NCBI RefSeq assembly: GCF_003576645.1
Contig: NC_044923.1
Location: 20,297,347-20,361,346 of the forward strand
Length of the DNA: 64,000 nucleotides
Origin: Ipomoea triloba
Taxonomy: Eukaryota; Streptophyta; Magnoliopsida; Solanales; Convolvulaceae
Reading direction: 5' to 3'
Shown here: positions 53,883 to 64,000 of the stretch, piece after piece
Layout: the number at the start of each line of letters is the position of its first letter
Position numbering within the stretch: position 1 is the stretch's first letter
Translations under genes and position numbers: made by a program
The notes under the pieces: generated by a model
Seen by the model: the letters and a program-made list of their open reading frames with translations, nothing else
Told to the model about the DNA's origin: nothing
Databases searched by the model: none

Positions 53883-55206
53883 TGATAGATGTCAGAAGTA
53901 CGTATCATTTTGGACCAGTTAAGGAAGGTTAATGTCAAGTAAATGCGTCTAAATGAACCAATGCGTGGTATTTATGCGTCGATATACTAACGATTGCAAA
54001 ATTACTATTGGTAGTATGTTTTTGAAAGGCTTTGTCAGATTCATGAGCAGGAAAAAGCCGAGGACTGATATATGCAATGAAAGGAGATCGAAACCGACTT
54101 TGGCACACGCAAAGACCAACCCGAGCCAGCAAAAGAGACGGGACAGGAAAATTTCCTCGTCCACGCCAACTCCACGCGTGGAGTTGGCATGGATGAGTTC
54201 CAGTAAGGTCCCACGCGTGCATCCACGCGTGGAGGCAACATGGACAAGACATTTAAGCTATGCGCGGAATTGTTTATAAGGGGGTATTTTTCAGATTGTA
54301 AGGGGAACCTTATATTTTTCACATTCCCAATTTTAGATTAGGGCTTAGGGTAGAAATCCTAGAGCGAGAAGGAAGCTTGGGAAGAGATTGAAGGATTGAT
54401 TTGTAGTTGCTTGTTCCCACTTGGTATACTCCTTTTACTTTATTACAATTGCTTTTCAATTTCATTTGTTGAATCCCTTCTTCTTTTGAATCCATTTACA
54501 TTTCTTATTGTCTTGTTATTTGATTTTGATTTTGAGTGTTAGATGATGATTGTTAAGCCCATGAGTGGCTAGATCCTAGGGTAGGGCTAGGATTGAAAGA
54601 GCTTTGCATTTATGATTTGAGAATATCCAAATGAGACTTGAATTCCCTTTTGATTTTGCTGAAATCGTGTGTATGTTAGTGATTGATCTTGTTGGGTCGA
54701 GGGCCCCGATCCCTTCGAGAGTCTAGGATCACCCATTTGGCGAGATATTGCAAATGGGTGAGAGCCCATTGCTCACATCTCCTGCCCTCTATCCGGAAGG
54801 ATGAGGTCCGAAGGGGACTCGTAGGCAAGGTGTTTGATAAAATTCCCCAACTGACTGAGGATTGAGAGCTCGAGCATGACGTCACTCGGGATTGTATAAC
54901 GAGTCCTTTTAGTAAGACCAATAGGTAATCCTAGTCTCCCCTTAGCCAAACAATGCAAGCTCTTGTATATCCTAGCCCCATCCGTTCTTTCCCTTTCGAT
55001 TAACTCATTTTATCAGATTACATCAATTAAACCATGTCTCTTTCTTGTTTGCTTTCACTCTACGTTATCTTAAGTAATGAAAGGTAGAGCATTTGACCAC
55101 TCCAATTTGCCATCCTCGTGAACACGACACTCGGGGATTTTTCCTCGTTTTACCACTACATTCACCTCACACTGTAACTCACCTTGAGCCGAACAACAGA
55201 CCTTCA
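53883..55206 (+). mobile_element. E3 3' LTR (1324 bp)
   Basis: Runs from TGATAGATGTC to CCTTCA, followed by GTGCT. It keeps the roughly 86 bp missing from the 5' copy. TTTATAAG at 54273-54280 lies 29 nt after the cassette. Confidence 0.93.
54160..54244. promoter_or_regulatory. Palindrome cassette 8 (E3 3' LTR)
   Basis: Units at 54160-54193 (core AACTCCACGCGTGGAGTT) and 54209-54244 (core CATCCACGCGTGGAGG), with spacer TTCCAGTA. Confidence 0.8.
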
Positions 55207-55211
55207 GTGCT

Positions 55212-55639
55212 ACTATGAGTTTAGTATTCATATTATTAATATATACTTTACGGTCTTGAGAATATATGATCGATGCAGACAGTATATTGTAGTGATGAAA
55301 ATGCATATCCCAACTTATGATGCATCTACATGCTTTTTGTAAAGTTGTGTGTAACGCTACAAACTGTAATAGGGTTACGTTAAAGCCAACAACCAAGTTC
55401 ACTCCAAGAGGCACAAGAGCTGACCCAAGGGGAATTGTCGCTTGTGGGAATCGACGATACTTTAATATTGTATTAAATATTAACTGCAATTTTTAAACTC
55501 CAAAATCATTTATTCAAAGATTCTTAGTAATTTCAAATTATTTATATAAATCATAGATGGAAATGGTTTAAGATATTTAACTATATCTAGTACAATTGAT
55601 TTATAACATATAATTACATTGTAAGTACATCTTTTATAA
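55212..55639. other. Intergenic DNA right of E3
   Basis: No supported gene; AT-rich. It should be continuous with 37183-37314 once E3 is removed. Confidence 0.4.
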
Positions 55640-56045
55640 TATTCCACGGGTGAAACGTTTGCAGGTTTATCAATCAAGATCATATTGGAGACATGTTTTT
55701 GGTTGGATGAAGAGGAATTAAGCATGGCTAGCTTCTCTTCCTCAGTTAGTCCTGACAAAAGGTTTAATTTTTGGTATAGGGTTTGAATCTCTTCACCTTT
55801 CTTTGCAATGGTGACTTTCAGATCACATACCTGCAATGCAACCTCAAACTGGTTATCCCTATCTTTCTTCTCCATTTCCTCTAGTTGCTTCTTGACATCC
55901 TTGTAGCTTCTGAGAATCGTCGTGTACTCTTTCAATAACACTTTTTCTTTGTCCTCTACCCCATTCAAGATCATCTTCTGTCAGTTGAACTTCTCGTCCT
56001 TCTCCAGTAGTTCTGCAAGTAGAAGCGAGTTTTTCTCGTCGTTGT
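55640..56045 (-). pseudogene. NETWORKED/KIP1-like coiled-coil gene fragment
   Basis: The minus strand encodes SLLLAELLEKDEKFN, a stop, then GVEDKEKVLLKEYTTILRSY, KDVKKQLEEMEKKDRDNQFE and EEIQTLYQKLNLLSGLTEEE. The order EKVLL.EYT..LR.YKDVKK.L...EKK.RD is characteristic of plant NETWORKED 2-type actin-binding proteins as I remember them. The fragment lacks the N-terminal actin-binding part and has an in-frame TGA, so it is a pseudogene or a captured fragment. Confidence 0.5.
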
Positions 56046-56365
56046 TTTAATTTGTTGTTTGGTTGGGGATTCTAGTATTCTTGGTTCTACAAATGTGATA
56101 TGTTTCACTTATGGTTTTGTGGCTTCCCATTCTTTTTGGGTTCTTTCTCATGAAATTATAATTTTTCTCATAAATTCTCACATCTCAATTAGACGCCATA
56201 TATATATTATTTAAGAGTGAATTGCATTGGCCCAAACTTGACTCTAGAATGTTTAAAAGAAAAACTTGATTCTAGAAAAGTCTGAGAGGTGGCTAGGGAG
56301 ATGTTTGTCATGCATGCACGGAGAAAGATAGGATAAATAGATTAATAATGGACATAAAGTTCAAA

Positions 56366-56437
56366 ATCAGAGTGGCGCAGCGAAAGTGTGGTGGGCCCAT
56401 AACCCACAGGTTCCAGGATCAAAACTTGGCTCTGATA
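56366..56437 (+). tRNA. Initiator tRNA-Met (CAT), possibly a pseudogene
   Basis: The 72-nt sequence folds as a cloverleaf: acceptor arms ATCAGAG/CTCTGAT, anticodon arm GTGGG/CCCAC with CAT at 56398-56400, and a T arm CCAGG/CTTGG with one G-U pair. Compared with the plant initiator tRNA as I remember it there are about five changes, all C-to-T or G-to-A, including one in the B box. No CCA is encoded, as expected. The changes leave expression in doubt. Confidence 0.65.
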
Positions 56438-56524
56438 TGAGTGGCTTTTGATATTTTTTTAAATACTTCTTTATCTATTAAATATTTAAATATATATAGC
56501 ATTTTGACTACAAAAGTGTCAATA

Positions 56525-56597
56525 GGGGATGTAGCTCATATGGTAGAGCGTTCGCTTTGCATGCGAGAGGCACGAGGTTCAATCCCCATGTCTGGCT
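56525..56597 (+). tRNA. tRNA-Ala (TGC)-like sequence, pseudogene or SINE head
   Basis: GGGGATGTAGCTCATATGGT, GAGCG and CTTTGCATGCGAG match the 5' two-thirds of tRNA-Ala with anticodon TGC and a good A box. The 3' side (CACGAGGTTCAATCC onward) has a usable B box, but the acceptor stem does not pair at its 3' end. It is therefore a pseudogene, or the promoter head of a SINE. Confidence 0.5.
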
Positions 56598-56679
56598 CCT
56601 CTAACCAATGTTGTGGGCACAGCTGAAGGCCAAAGGGACCAAGGGTCCACACGAGCAGAACCTGTGGTGAGGATAGCCG

Positions 56680-57470
56680 TGCAGGGCCTTCTTGTCCACT
56701 TTTGATGGAACTGCCCAAGATTGGTTCGAAACACGACAAGGTACAAGGCAACCCCGGTAATGACCGGGGTAGGCAACGCCATAATGTGCAGGGCCTTCTT
56801 GTCAACTTTTGATGGAACTGCCCAAGATTGGTTCAACACGATTCTAGATGGTTCGAAACACGATTCTAGATGGTTCGATCCAGAAATTTGCAGAGTTGTC
56901 TAAAAATTTTCTGACTTATTTCTCCGGGCATATACAACACAAGAAACCATTTTCACATCTCTACGGAATAAAGCAGGACAGAGGTGAAAGATTAAGAAAT
57001 TTCTTGAGCAAGTAGAAGAAGGAAGTCAACAATGTGTATGATTTCGACTCTAAAGCGGCGATCCTCATATTCATCCAAGCATTGAGGTCAAGAAATTTTC
57101 ATAGACAGCTGAACACTCACCATCCATGCTCCTATGAGGAGCTAATGAGAACAGCAAACGGCTATGCCGAGGCGGAGGAGGCTGATAGAAATAAGAAAGA
57201 TGAGGAAGAAAACAGAAGGAGTGGGCGATCGGATAAAGTTGGTCCGGCCAACCATGCACCACGCCCAAATCAGTCATCCGCAACGAAGGGGAGAGATCAT
57301 GAGCGGCCTCGTCTCGCCCCACCGCGACACTTAACACCGCTTACTCATCCGGTTAGCATGATTTTAAGTCACGCTGAGGAAATGGGAATGGTGCATTTTC
57401 CCTCAGAATGTATGGCAGTTTCTCCGGGCGAGGACCAAGCCAAATACTGTCGGTTCCACCATCTGGCAAT
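56680..57470 (+). pseudogene. Ty3-type retrotransposon gag remnant with a local duplication
   Basis: Fragments in at least two frames read NAIMCRAFLSTFDGTAQDWF, then FLRAYTTQETIFTSLRNKAG-like and FIQALRSRNFHRQLNTHHP with SYEELMRTANGYAEAEEAD. This is the capsid region common in plant Ty3 elements. A segment (GGGCCTTCTTGTCCACTTTT to CCCAAGATTGGTTC) occurs at about 56686-56727 and again at about 56791-56833. There are several stops and frame changes and no pol. Confidence 0.65.
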
Positions 57471-57610
57471 AACTTAATTGTTTCTAGGGATGTAGTGAAT
57501 ATGCTTTAAGAGGTTTTTGAATATTACACTATGTAGCTTTATTTTCATTTCAAATTTAACTATATATATTTATAACCATAACACAATATAAAAATATTTT
57601 AAATTGTACT

Positions 57611-57636
57611 CGTGCACCGCACGGGGGAAATACTAG
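57611..57636 (+). mobile_element. Helitron 3' terminus
   Basis: CGTGCACCGCACG is a hairpin (5-bp stem, 3-nt loop) followed by GGGGAAATACTAG and then T, the expected CTAG|T end of a Helitron. The 5' end was not found. Confidence 0.55.
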
Positions 57637-57652
57637 TGTATATATATATATA

Positions 57653-58382
57653 GATTTTTGTTCAAATGCGGTAGCGAGTTCCGATGCGGTCATGTGGCCT
57701 AATCTGCACCGTCCAATTTCATTAATCCTACTGAAATTCGCGTATGTTTATGTGGGGTTATTATGGTAATTTTAGTATTTATATTACGTGAATTGGAATG
57801 GTGCATTTTAGTACATAGTGTGATGCGTTTGAATACATACTGTGGTACGTTTTATTACGTATGTTGGTGCATTAACTTTGTTGTGGAATGGTGTGTTTTA
57901 ATCTATCCGCTGGTGCATTTTCATACGTAGAATGATGTGTAACTGTGTTGTGGAATGATGTGTTTTAATACGTCGTTTGGTGCATTTTAATACACTGAAT
58001 GCTGTGTATTTTAACACATGTGTTCTAATAAGTGTGGTGCATTTTAATACGTAGAATGATGCATATTTTAGTACATGTTTTCTAATATGTATAAATAACA
58101 TATGCTTATAATCTGACATGAGGCACGTTGTGGTACATTTTAATACGTAGAATGATGTGTTTTATTAAGTATATTGATGAATTTTAAGTGAATAGGTGCA
58201 TTTGGTATATTGTGTGGAATGGTGTGTTTTATCGGTCCTCTGGTGCGTTTTAGTACGTAGAATGGTGTGTTCTATAACATATATATATATTGCACGTTGA
58301 TTTGATGAGTTGATATGATCTAATGGTTGAAAATAGGCCGCACGGCCGCACCTAATGACCAGGTCACACCTGATCATGACTC
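57653..58382. repeat. TA-flanked block B5: TGGTGCATTTTAATACGTAG array
   Basis: Between TA tracts at 57637-57652 and 58383-58390 lies a left module (GATGCGGTCATGTGGCC), imperfect tandem units of about 30 nt built on GGTGCATTTTAATACGTAGA and ATGATGTGTTTTA, and a right module with GGCCGCACGGCCGCACC. The plan matches blocks B1-B4. Confidence 0.7.
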
Positions 58383-58390
58383 TATATATA

Positions 58391-60830
58391 TCTACTATAC
58401 TAATAAGAGCCAAAGAGAGTTAGACCTAAAATGGGTAAAAAAATGGCGGTCAAATTATTTAATCAAATGGATGGTTCAGATAAATTATTTAATCAAATAG
58501 ATGGTTAAGATAATTCAAATTAATATTATTAATAGAGATTACCTAATTTAACCTTACTTTTATGATTATCTGTTAAGTTTTCTGTTAAATATTCTCTTCT
58601 CCGTTAATATTCCATTAACTTTTAACTTACCCATTAATTTCTATAAGAAAGGTCTTAGGTTCGAACCTCATCTCAATCAAATTTGACATAATTAAGTTTC
58701 TCACTCTATTTTACCTTATTAAATTCTACTATACTAATAAGAGCCAAAGAGAGTTAGACCTAAAATGGGTAGAAAAAATGGCGGTCAAATTATTTAATCA
58801 AATCGATGGTTCAGATAAATTATTTAATCAAATCGATGGTTAAGATAATTCAGATTAATATTATTAATAGAGATTACCTAATTTAACATTACTTTTATGA
58901 TTATCCGTTAAGTTTTCCGTTAAATATTCTCTTCTCCGTTAATATTCCGTTAACTTTTAACTTACCCATTAATTTCTATAAGAAAGGTCTTAGGTTCGAA
59001 CCTCATCTCAATCAAATTTGACATAATTAAGTTTCTCACTCTATTTTACTCTATTAAATTAAATAAATTAGTAGCTACAACAAAAAATGATACATATGTA
59101 TTTCTTTAATTTAGAATTATGTCTACAATACCTTTATTTGAAAAATTATTCATTATCAAAAAATTAAATTAAATAAAGAAATAATTTCATTAGTTATATT
59201 GTCTTTATTTTCTCTCATGCAAAGATTCTTTACATTCAAATTTATCAATTGATATTCATTACATTGTCCTTATCTTATNNNNNNNNNNNNNNNNNNNNNN
59301 NNNCAAAGAGAGTTAGGCCTAAAATGGGTAGAAAAAATGGCGGTCAAATTATTTAATCAAATGGATGGTTCAGATGAATTATTTAATCAAATAGATGGTT
59401 AAGATAATTCAGATTAATATTATTAATAGAGATTACCTAATTTAACCTTACTTTTATGATTATCCGTTAAGTTTTCCGTTAAATATTCTCTTCTCCATTA
59501 GTATTCCGTTAACTTTTAACTTACCCATTAATTTCTTTAAGAAAGGTCTTAGGTTCGAACCTCATCTCAATCAAATTTGACATAATTAAGTTTCTCACTC
59601 TATTTTACTCGTATTAAATTAAATAAATTAGTAGCTACAACAAAAAATGATACATATGTATTTCTTTAATTTAGAATTATGTGTCTACAATACCTTTATT
59701 TGAAAAAATTATTCATTATCAAAAAATTAAATTAAATAAGAGAAATAATTTCATTAGTTATATTGTCTTTATTTTCTCTCATGCAAAGATTATTTACATT
59801 CAAATTTATCAAATGATATTCATTACATTGTCCATTATCTTAAATTTACAATATCTTGTAATTAAATATCAAAGTTATAGTACAAAATAATGTTATATAT
59901 TTATTTACCAAGTATTTTATTAATACTATGAAAAAAATTAAAATAATTTGAAGCTAATTATATTAACTACTTGGGGATTGGTTGACAAATAAAGTACTCA
60001 AATAACCCAACAAATTGAAGCGGAATCACTCTATTTTACTATTATTAGATTAAATAAATTAGTAGTTACACAAAAAACTGATACATATGTATTTCTTTAA
60101 TACCATGAAAAAAATAAAAAAAAAAAAGAATAGTTTGAAACCAATCATATTAACTACTTGGGAGATTTGTTGACAATGAAAGTACTCAAATAACCCCTTA
60201 CCCAGCAAATTGAAGCGAGAAACTACCTTTTAATATCTTTGGAATACATAATATTTTAAATTTTCAAATTTTTATTATTAATTTAATTTTTTTTCTTAAA
60301 CTAGGAATTTCTTTATCCACAATAACTCATTCAACAATAATGGTTGAACCAAATGAACCCCAAGCATAACACCTAAAGGAAATTAAAGTCCATAGCTCCT
60401 ATATCATAATCTCATTGCATGACGTTGTCATATATGCTACCAACAATAACCGAATTGCAAATAATACACTACCAACAAAAAAGAAGAGACCAAATAGTAA
60501 AGATGAAGACAATGACAATGCTACTCAAAAGAGAATTAAGAACACTTAGAAAAATGTAAATTATAAGTAGTATTTATTTAGACTATCATTTTTAGACCAA
60601 ATATTTAGACTATCAATTTTACAAGGTTGCAAACATTTATTTTAGTAATAATTATAATGAATTTTCTATATTATCTTGCATTCATATACTTTGAATTAGA
60701 TATTTAAATAAAAAAAATTTGACATTCAATTACCCATGTATAAATTTCTCCTATATAATCTTGCATTGATATACTTTCAAATATAAACATTGGGCATTAA
60801 CCCATTCGCGCAATGCGCGTATAAAACTAG
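58391..60830 (+). mobile_element. Non-autonomous Helitron with repeated 5' ends
   Basis: The 5' end TCTACTATACTAATAAGAGC is preceded by A, and the 3' end has the hairpin CGCGCAATGCGCG followed by CTAG at 60827-60830 and then T. This fits Helitron insertion between A and T. The 5' segment (about 336 bp) occurs at 58391 and again at 58727, and a third copy begins at the N gap near 59303. No replicase-helicase is present. Confidence 0.7.
59279..59303. other. Assembly gap (25 N)
   Basis: Twenty-five N inside the Helitron, at the junction of two direct copies, so the copy number there is unsure. Confidence 0.98.
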
Positions 60831-60858
60831 TATATATATATATATATATATATATATC
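60831..60858. repeat. (TA)n microsatellite at the Helitron 3' junction
   Basis: Alternating TA directly follows CTAG. Confidence 0.9.
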
Positions 60859-61059
60859 ATGTCTTTCCGTAAAAAAAAAATTAAAATATCAACCGTTCGT
60901 CTAGAATGAGCGGACAAAAAAGATTAAAAATAAAGAAAAAAATGAGAGTATTTATTATAGCAATCGATATTTTTATTATTCAGTATGGTAGAATTATTGG
61001 AGTTAATTTAAATTTAGTCCGACTATCGCATTTTTCCATTTTTTTCTTCAAATTTAGTT

Positions 61060-63655
61060 TCTTTTTTTTTTTTTAATACAAGGGAGGGGGATACCCAAAA
61101 TAAAACAACGTGAGGACTATTCCTCCTCATAGATAGAGCGCACAACTACCCCGCCAATCCTATCGTTTTGCACCAACTTAATGCATCCTAAAGGAGGCTT
61201 GTTATGAACAATCCTTTCCTCAGAACCAACAACTGCCCTCTGTGCCAACCAATCTACCACTATGTTTTGTTCTCGGAACACATGAACAAGTCTCCTCTCT
61301 TCACCTCCTCCTATCTTTCTTTTGCAGTTATCAAGGATTCTACATCCTGTTTCTCCTCTTCCAGTACCACTGCACACTGCACTGACCACATTGAATCTCA
61401 AGTCTATTGATACCCCTGCTCCTTACCCATTCTAGTCCCATTTCAAGTGCCATAAGTTCTGCTTCCCATGAATTGTTAGCATTAAATCTCTGACTGCATC
61501 CAGCAATCCACTTCCCATCTCTAGTTCGGAGAACTGCTCCTCCTCCAGCTTTCTTATTCTCTTCTCTAAAACTACCATCAACATTGAGAATCAATTCCTC
61601 TCTTGTCATGGGTTTCCACCTGAGTAACCTTTCAACAATTCTACCTTGCGTTCTCCCAGGTGCAATCGCTTTTGCAAACGTTCTTCTAATCTCCACTTCT
61701 TGTTTACCTATCCATTCTAATTTTTGCTGAAGACTCCATTCTTTGTCTTCAAAAACCTTCTCATTTCTCCATTTCCACATCCACCAAAGGATTACCGCAA
61801 ACGTAGTGCTCCAATCTCTATTTGTGCGTGTCGTCACCTTATGCGGAGATTAATCGAGAACCACTCGTCAAAATCCAAATTGCTAATCTTAGATCTTTCT
61901 TCTCTCGGTATATAGCTCTTCCATATCTCTTCAGCTGCTCTGCATTTCCTGAATATGTGATTTCTATCTTCATATGGTCCTTGGCAATTGCTACATGATT
62001 CATCATCTGTAAACCTTCTTCTATATCTTTCAACATTTGTCATCAACCTGTCATGTTTAAGTAACCATAGAAAGGCACAGATCTTATTCAGAACTTTCTG
62101 TTTCCATATGAGCTTCCAGTCTTTGTCATCACAGTGCTCACTCTCACCCACTGCTGCATCATAGGCACGGGCCGTCGGGAACTTTACATGCATGTTGTTT
62201 CCTCCTTCTCTATCTCTTGTTACCTCCATCTTTTCCACCAGATCTTTACTCATAACTAAAATTCCTTTCCAAAGATTAGAGCACCCTTGCTTTTCCCTCC
62301 ATTCGCCAATCCCTCCCGGCCTCCTCCGGATTGTATTTGCTTGTGATGACTTTAGCCCATAACATGTCTTTTTCCTTAAGTAATCTCCATCCAAGCTTTG
62401 CCATGAATGCAATATTTGTCTCTCTCATGCGTCTAATGCCAAGTCCTCCCCTGCTTGTACTTTCTGTTACTTTCTCCCACTTTACTAGATGTATGCCATT
62501 TCCTTCATGACCTCCATTCCAGATGAACCTCCTGATCTTGCGTTCTATTTCATCACAAATTCCTATGGGGAGCCACGTAGTCTGCATGGTATAGCAAGGA
62601 ATAGTACTAATAACACTCTGAGCCAGAATACGTCTCCCTGCCAGTGATAACTTTTTGGCTCTCCACCCCTTGAGGCGATCATCGATCCGCTCCATTATTT
62701 GTGTCAACTGAGCTTTAGATACCCTTCCGTGGTATGCTGATACGCCTAAATATTTCCCAAGATCTTGCGTTTGGCTAATTCCAAGCTTGTCTGAGATCCT
62801 TCTCGCTTCTTCCTCTAACATTTTTAGAAAAGTGAACCTGGGACTTCATGAGACTAACTCGTTGACCAGATGCCCTACAGAAGTTCTCCAAAGAATCTTT
62901 CACTACTTGCACTTGTTCTTCTGAGGCTTCTGCAAAGAGAACCATATCATCAACAAAAAATAAGTGAGTTATCATAGGGCCATACCTTGATGGGCGAACT
63001 CCTTTCCATTTTCCTTTTGTTACTGCCTTCTTGATCACGTGGCTAAGACGTTCAATGCAAAGAACGAAAATGAAAGGGGATATTGAGTCCCCCTGTCTAA
63101 TGCCTCTCTCAGGTGTGATCCATTCCACTTGTTCGCCCTTCCAAAGGATAGAGAGCCTCAGCATTTCAATGCAGTTTATTATGTTACGAACCCAATTATA
63201 CTCAATCTCACCTCTTGTAGAGTTTCCTTAATAAATCCCCAATCCAATCTGTCATATGCTTTCTCTAGATCAATCTTGATAACCATTTGTCCTTTTACTC
63301 CAGTTTTTCTTTCATCGAGTGAAGAATCTCTTCGAACACAACAATATTATCCGTAATTTGTCTCCCTGGAACAAAACTACTTTGTTCGTGTCCTATGACT
63401 TCCCTCATGACCTTCTTGATTCTATTTGCCATCACCTTCGTTATAACCTTATAAGCCACATTGCACAAGCTGATGGGTCTAAATTCCGTCAACTTTTCTG
63501 GATTTCTAACTTTTGGGATCAGTGCTACAAAGGTATCATTTAGACCAGTTGGCATTTTACCATTTTCCAGGAACTTCTTAGTTTGCATGAAAAGTTGCTG
63601 CCCCACTATCTTCCAAGCTTTTTGAAAGAACCCGCGTTCATTCCGTCTGGGCCGG
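61060..63655 (-). pseudogene. 5'-truncated L1-type LINE with RNase H
   Basis: On the minus strand the order is reverse transcriptase from PGPDGMNAG onward (ALIPKVRNPEKLTEFRPISL, FVPGRQITDNIVVF, RGIRQGDSISPFIFVLCIER, FFVDDMVLFAEA with the catalytic DD), thumb (YLGVSAYHGRV, KLSLAGRRILAQSVISTIP), a zf-RVT region (SCSNCQGPYEDRNHIFRKC) and RNase H (NVDGSFREENKKAGGGAVLR, WEAELMALEMGLEWV). Frameshifts divide it at about 63606, 63200, 62800, 62300 and 61390. ORF1 and endonuclease are absent, consistent with 5' truncation. A T run at about 61060-61075 is the poly-A tail. No target duplication was recognised. Confidence 0.88.
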
Positions 63656-63739
63656 GATTAAAAAAAAAACATATTTTTAATAGTAAGAGGACCAACTATT
63701 ATAAATAAAATTATAATTTATGCTCCTCCATAAGATGTC

Positions 63740-63971
63740 AATTATTAATGTCACCCCTGAATCATTAGTGGTGTAAATATAATATTGTCTCTCAATTTTT
63801 AAAACGGTACATATATGGCCCCTCCCATACCGTACGAGAGGGGCGATATATGTACTGTTTTGAAAAATAAGGGACAACATTTACACTACAGGAAGACATT
63901 AGATGTATCGTTTTGAAAATTGAGGGGTAACATTTACACTACTAATAATTTACGGGTGACATTGATAATTA
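63740..63971. mobile_element. Foldback MITE, about 230 bp
   Basis: AATTATTAATGTCACCC at the left and GGGTGACATTGATAATT at the right are inverted, and the arms continue inward (TTAGTGGTGTAAAT/ATTTACACTACTAA, TTTTTAAAACGGTACAT with a near complement). Confidence 0.75.
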
Positions 63972-63974
63972 GCA

Positions 63975-64000
63975 AAAAAAAAAAAAAAAAAAAAAAAAAA
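63975..64000. repeat. Poly-A run at the window end
   Basis: An A homopolymer continues to the last base; probably a low-complexity tract or the edge of a gap. Confidence 0.9.

Larger units (their letters stand above)
37320..55206 (+). mobile_element. E3: Athila-like LTR retrotransposon with decayed gag-pol, host of E2
   Basis: E3 has TG...CA LTRs and a GTGCT target duplication at 37315-37319 and 55207-55211. Excluding the nested E2 and its duplicated target bases, it is about 9.2 kb. Order: 5' LTR, tRNA-Asp-type primer site at 47216, gag remnant, protease, reverse transcriptase, RNase H, integrase, post-ORF hairpin, long 3' noncoding region and 3' LTR. The pol type (PFGTFAYRRMSFGLCNA, VLGHKISKKGIEVDRAK) is Athila-like. 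The first 105 bp of the two LTRs already show about six differences, so E3 is older than E2. Confidence 0.92.

Overview
The window is a repeat-dense piece of nuclear DNA from a flowering plant, probably a eudicot. The evidence is one intron-rich chloroplast-protein gene, Ty3 LTR retrotransposons of plant types (Tekay-like chromovirus, Athila-like), a plant L1-type LINE, Helitrons, SINEs and foldback MITEs. The species cannot be named from the sequence. Only one host gene looks intact: an ALBINO3-like (ALB4-type) thylakoid membrane insertase with 11 exons at 20150-25917. Nearly everything else is transposon, much of it nested.

Left arm (1-19737). The window opens inside a Tekay-like chromovirus whose pol is uninterrupted, with an in-frame 75-nt intron before the chromodomain, a polypurine tract and a 2.75 kb 3' LTR (ends 6891). 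It is inserted in E1 (6892-15359), the remains of a pol-less Athila-like element with two ORFs (A and B), itself interrupted by a solo LTR (10352-11545, TSD GGGAG). The E1 LTR (14077-15359) is followed at once by another primer-binding site, so internal sequence lies on both sides of one LTR. This runs head-to-head into E4, a minus-strand Athila-like fragment whose LTR (16315-19455) is split by a Copia-like segment and a MITE. An RNase H (RVT_3) remnant lies at 19456-19737.

Centre (20150-37319). The ALB4-type gene carries MITEs in introns 1 and 7, a SINE in intron 9 and an N-gap flanked by poly-T in intron 6. Downstream is AT-rich DNA with SINEs and foldback MITEs, then a run of (TA)n-delimited blocks containing short tandem arrays (about 32.1-37.1 kb). 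One block is split by a Tekay-type solo LTR (32584-35136, TSD GTACG).

Right arm (37320-64000). E3 (37320-55206, TSD GTGCT) is an Athila-like element with decayed gag-pol. Its 5' LTR is interrupted by E2 (38159-46818, TSD GGAAC), a structurally complete pol-less element with the same ORF A/ORF B plan as E1. Then come a NETWORKED-like fragment, an initiator tRNA-Met-like gene, a tRNA-Ala-like sequence, a Ty3 gag remnant, Helitron ends, a Helitron with repeated 5' ends (58391-60830), a 5'-truncated minus-strand LINE (about 63655-61060) and a foldback MITE.

The most unusual signal is shared by E1, E2 and E3: a cassette of two or three tandem double palindromes (CACGCGTG-type core, outer arms CCACGCC/GGCGTGG, spacer resembling TTCCAGTA). 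It occurs eight times: in LTRs just upstream of a TATA-like box, between ORF A and ORF B, and inside gag. Its arms change together between copies, so pairing is preserved while sequence is not. The inter-ORF copies are followed by a putative leader intron ending three bases before the ORF B start, which suggests an internal promoter. A second conserved hairpin motif follows most ORF ends, and the 3' noncoding regions carry further covarying hairpins.
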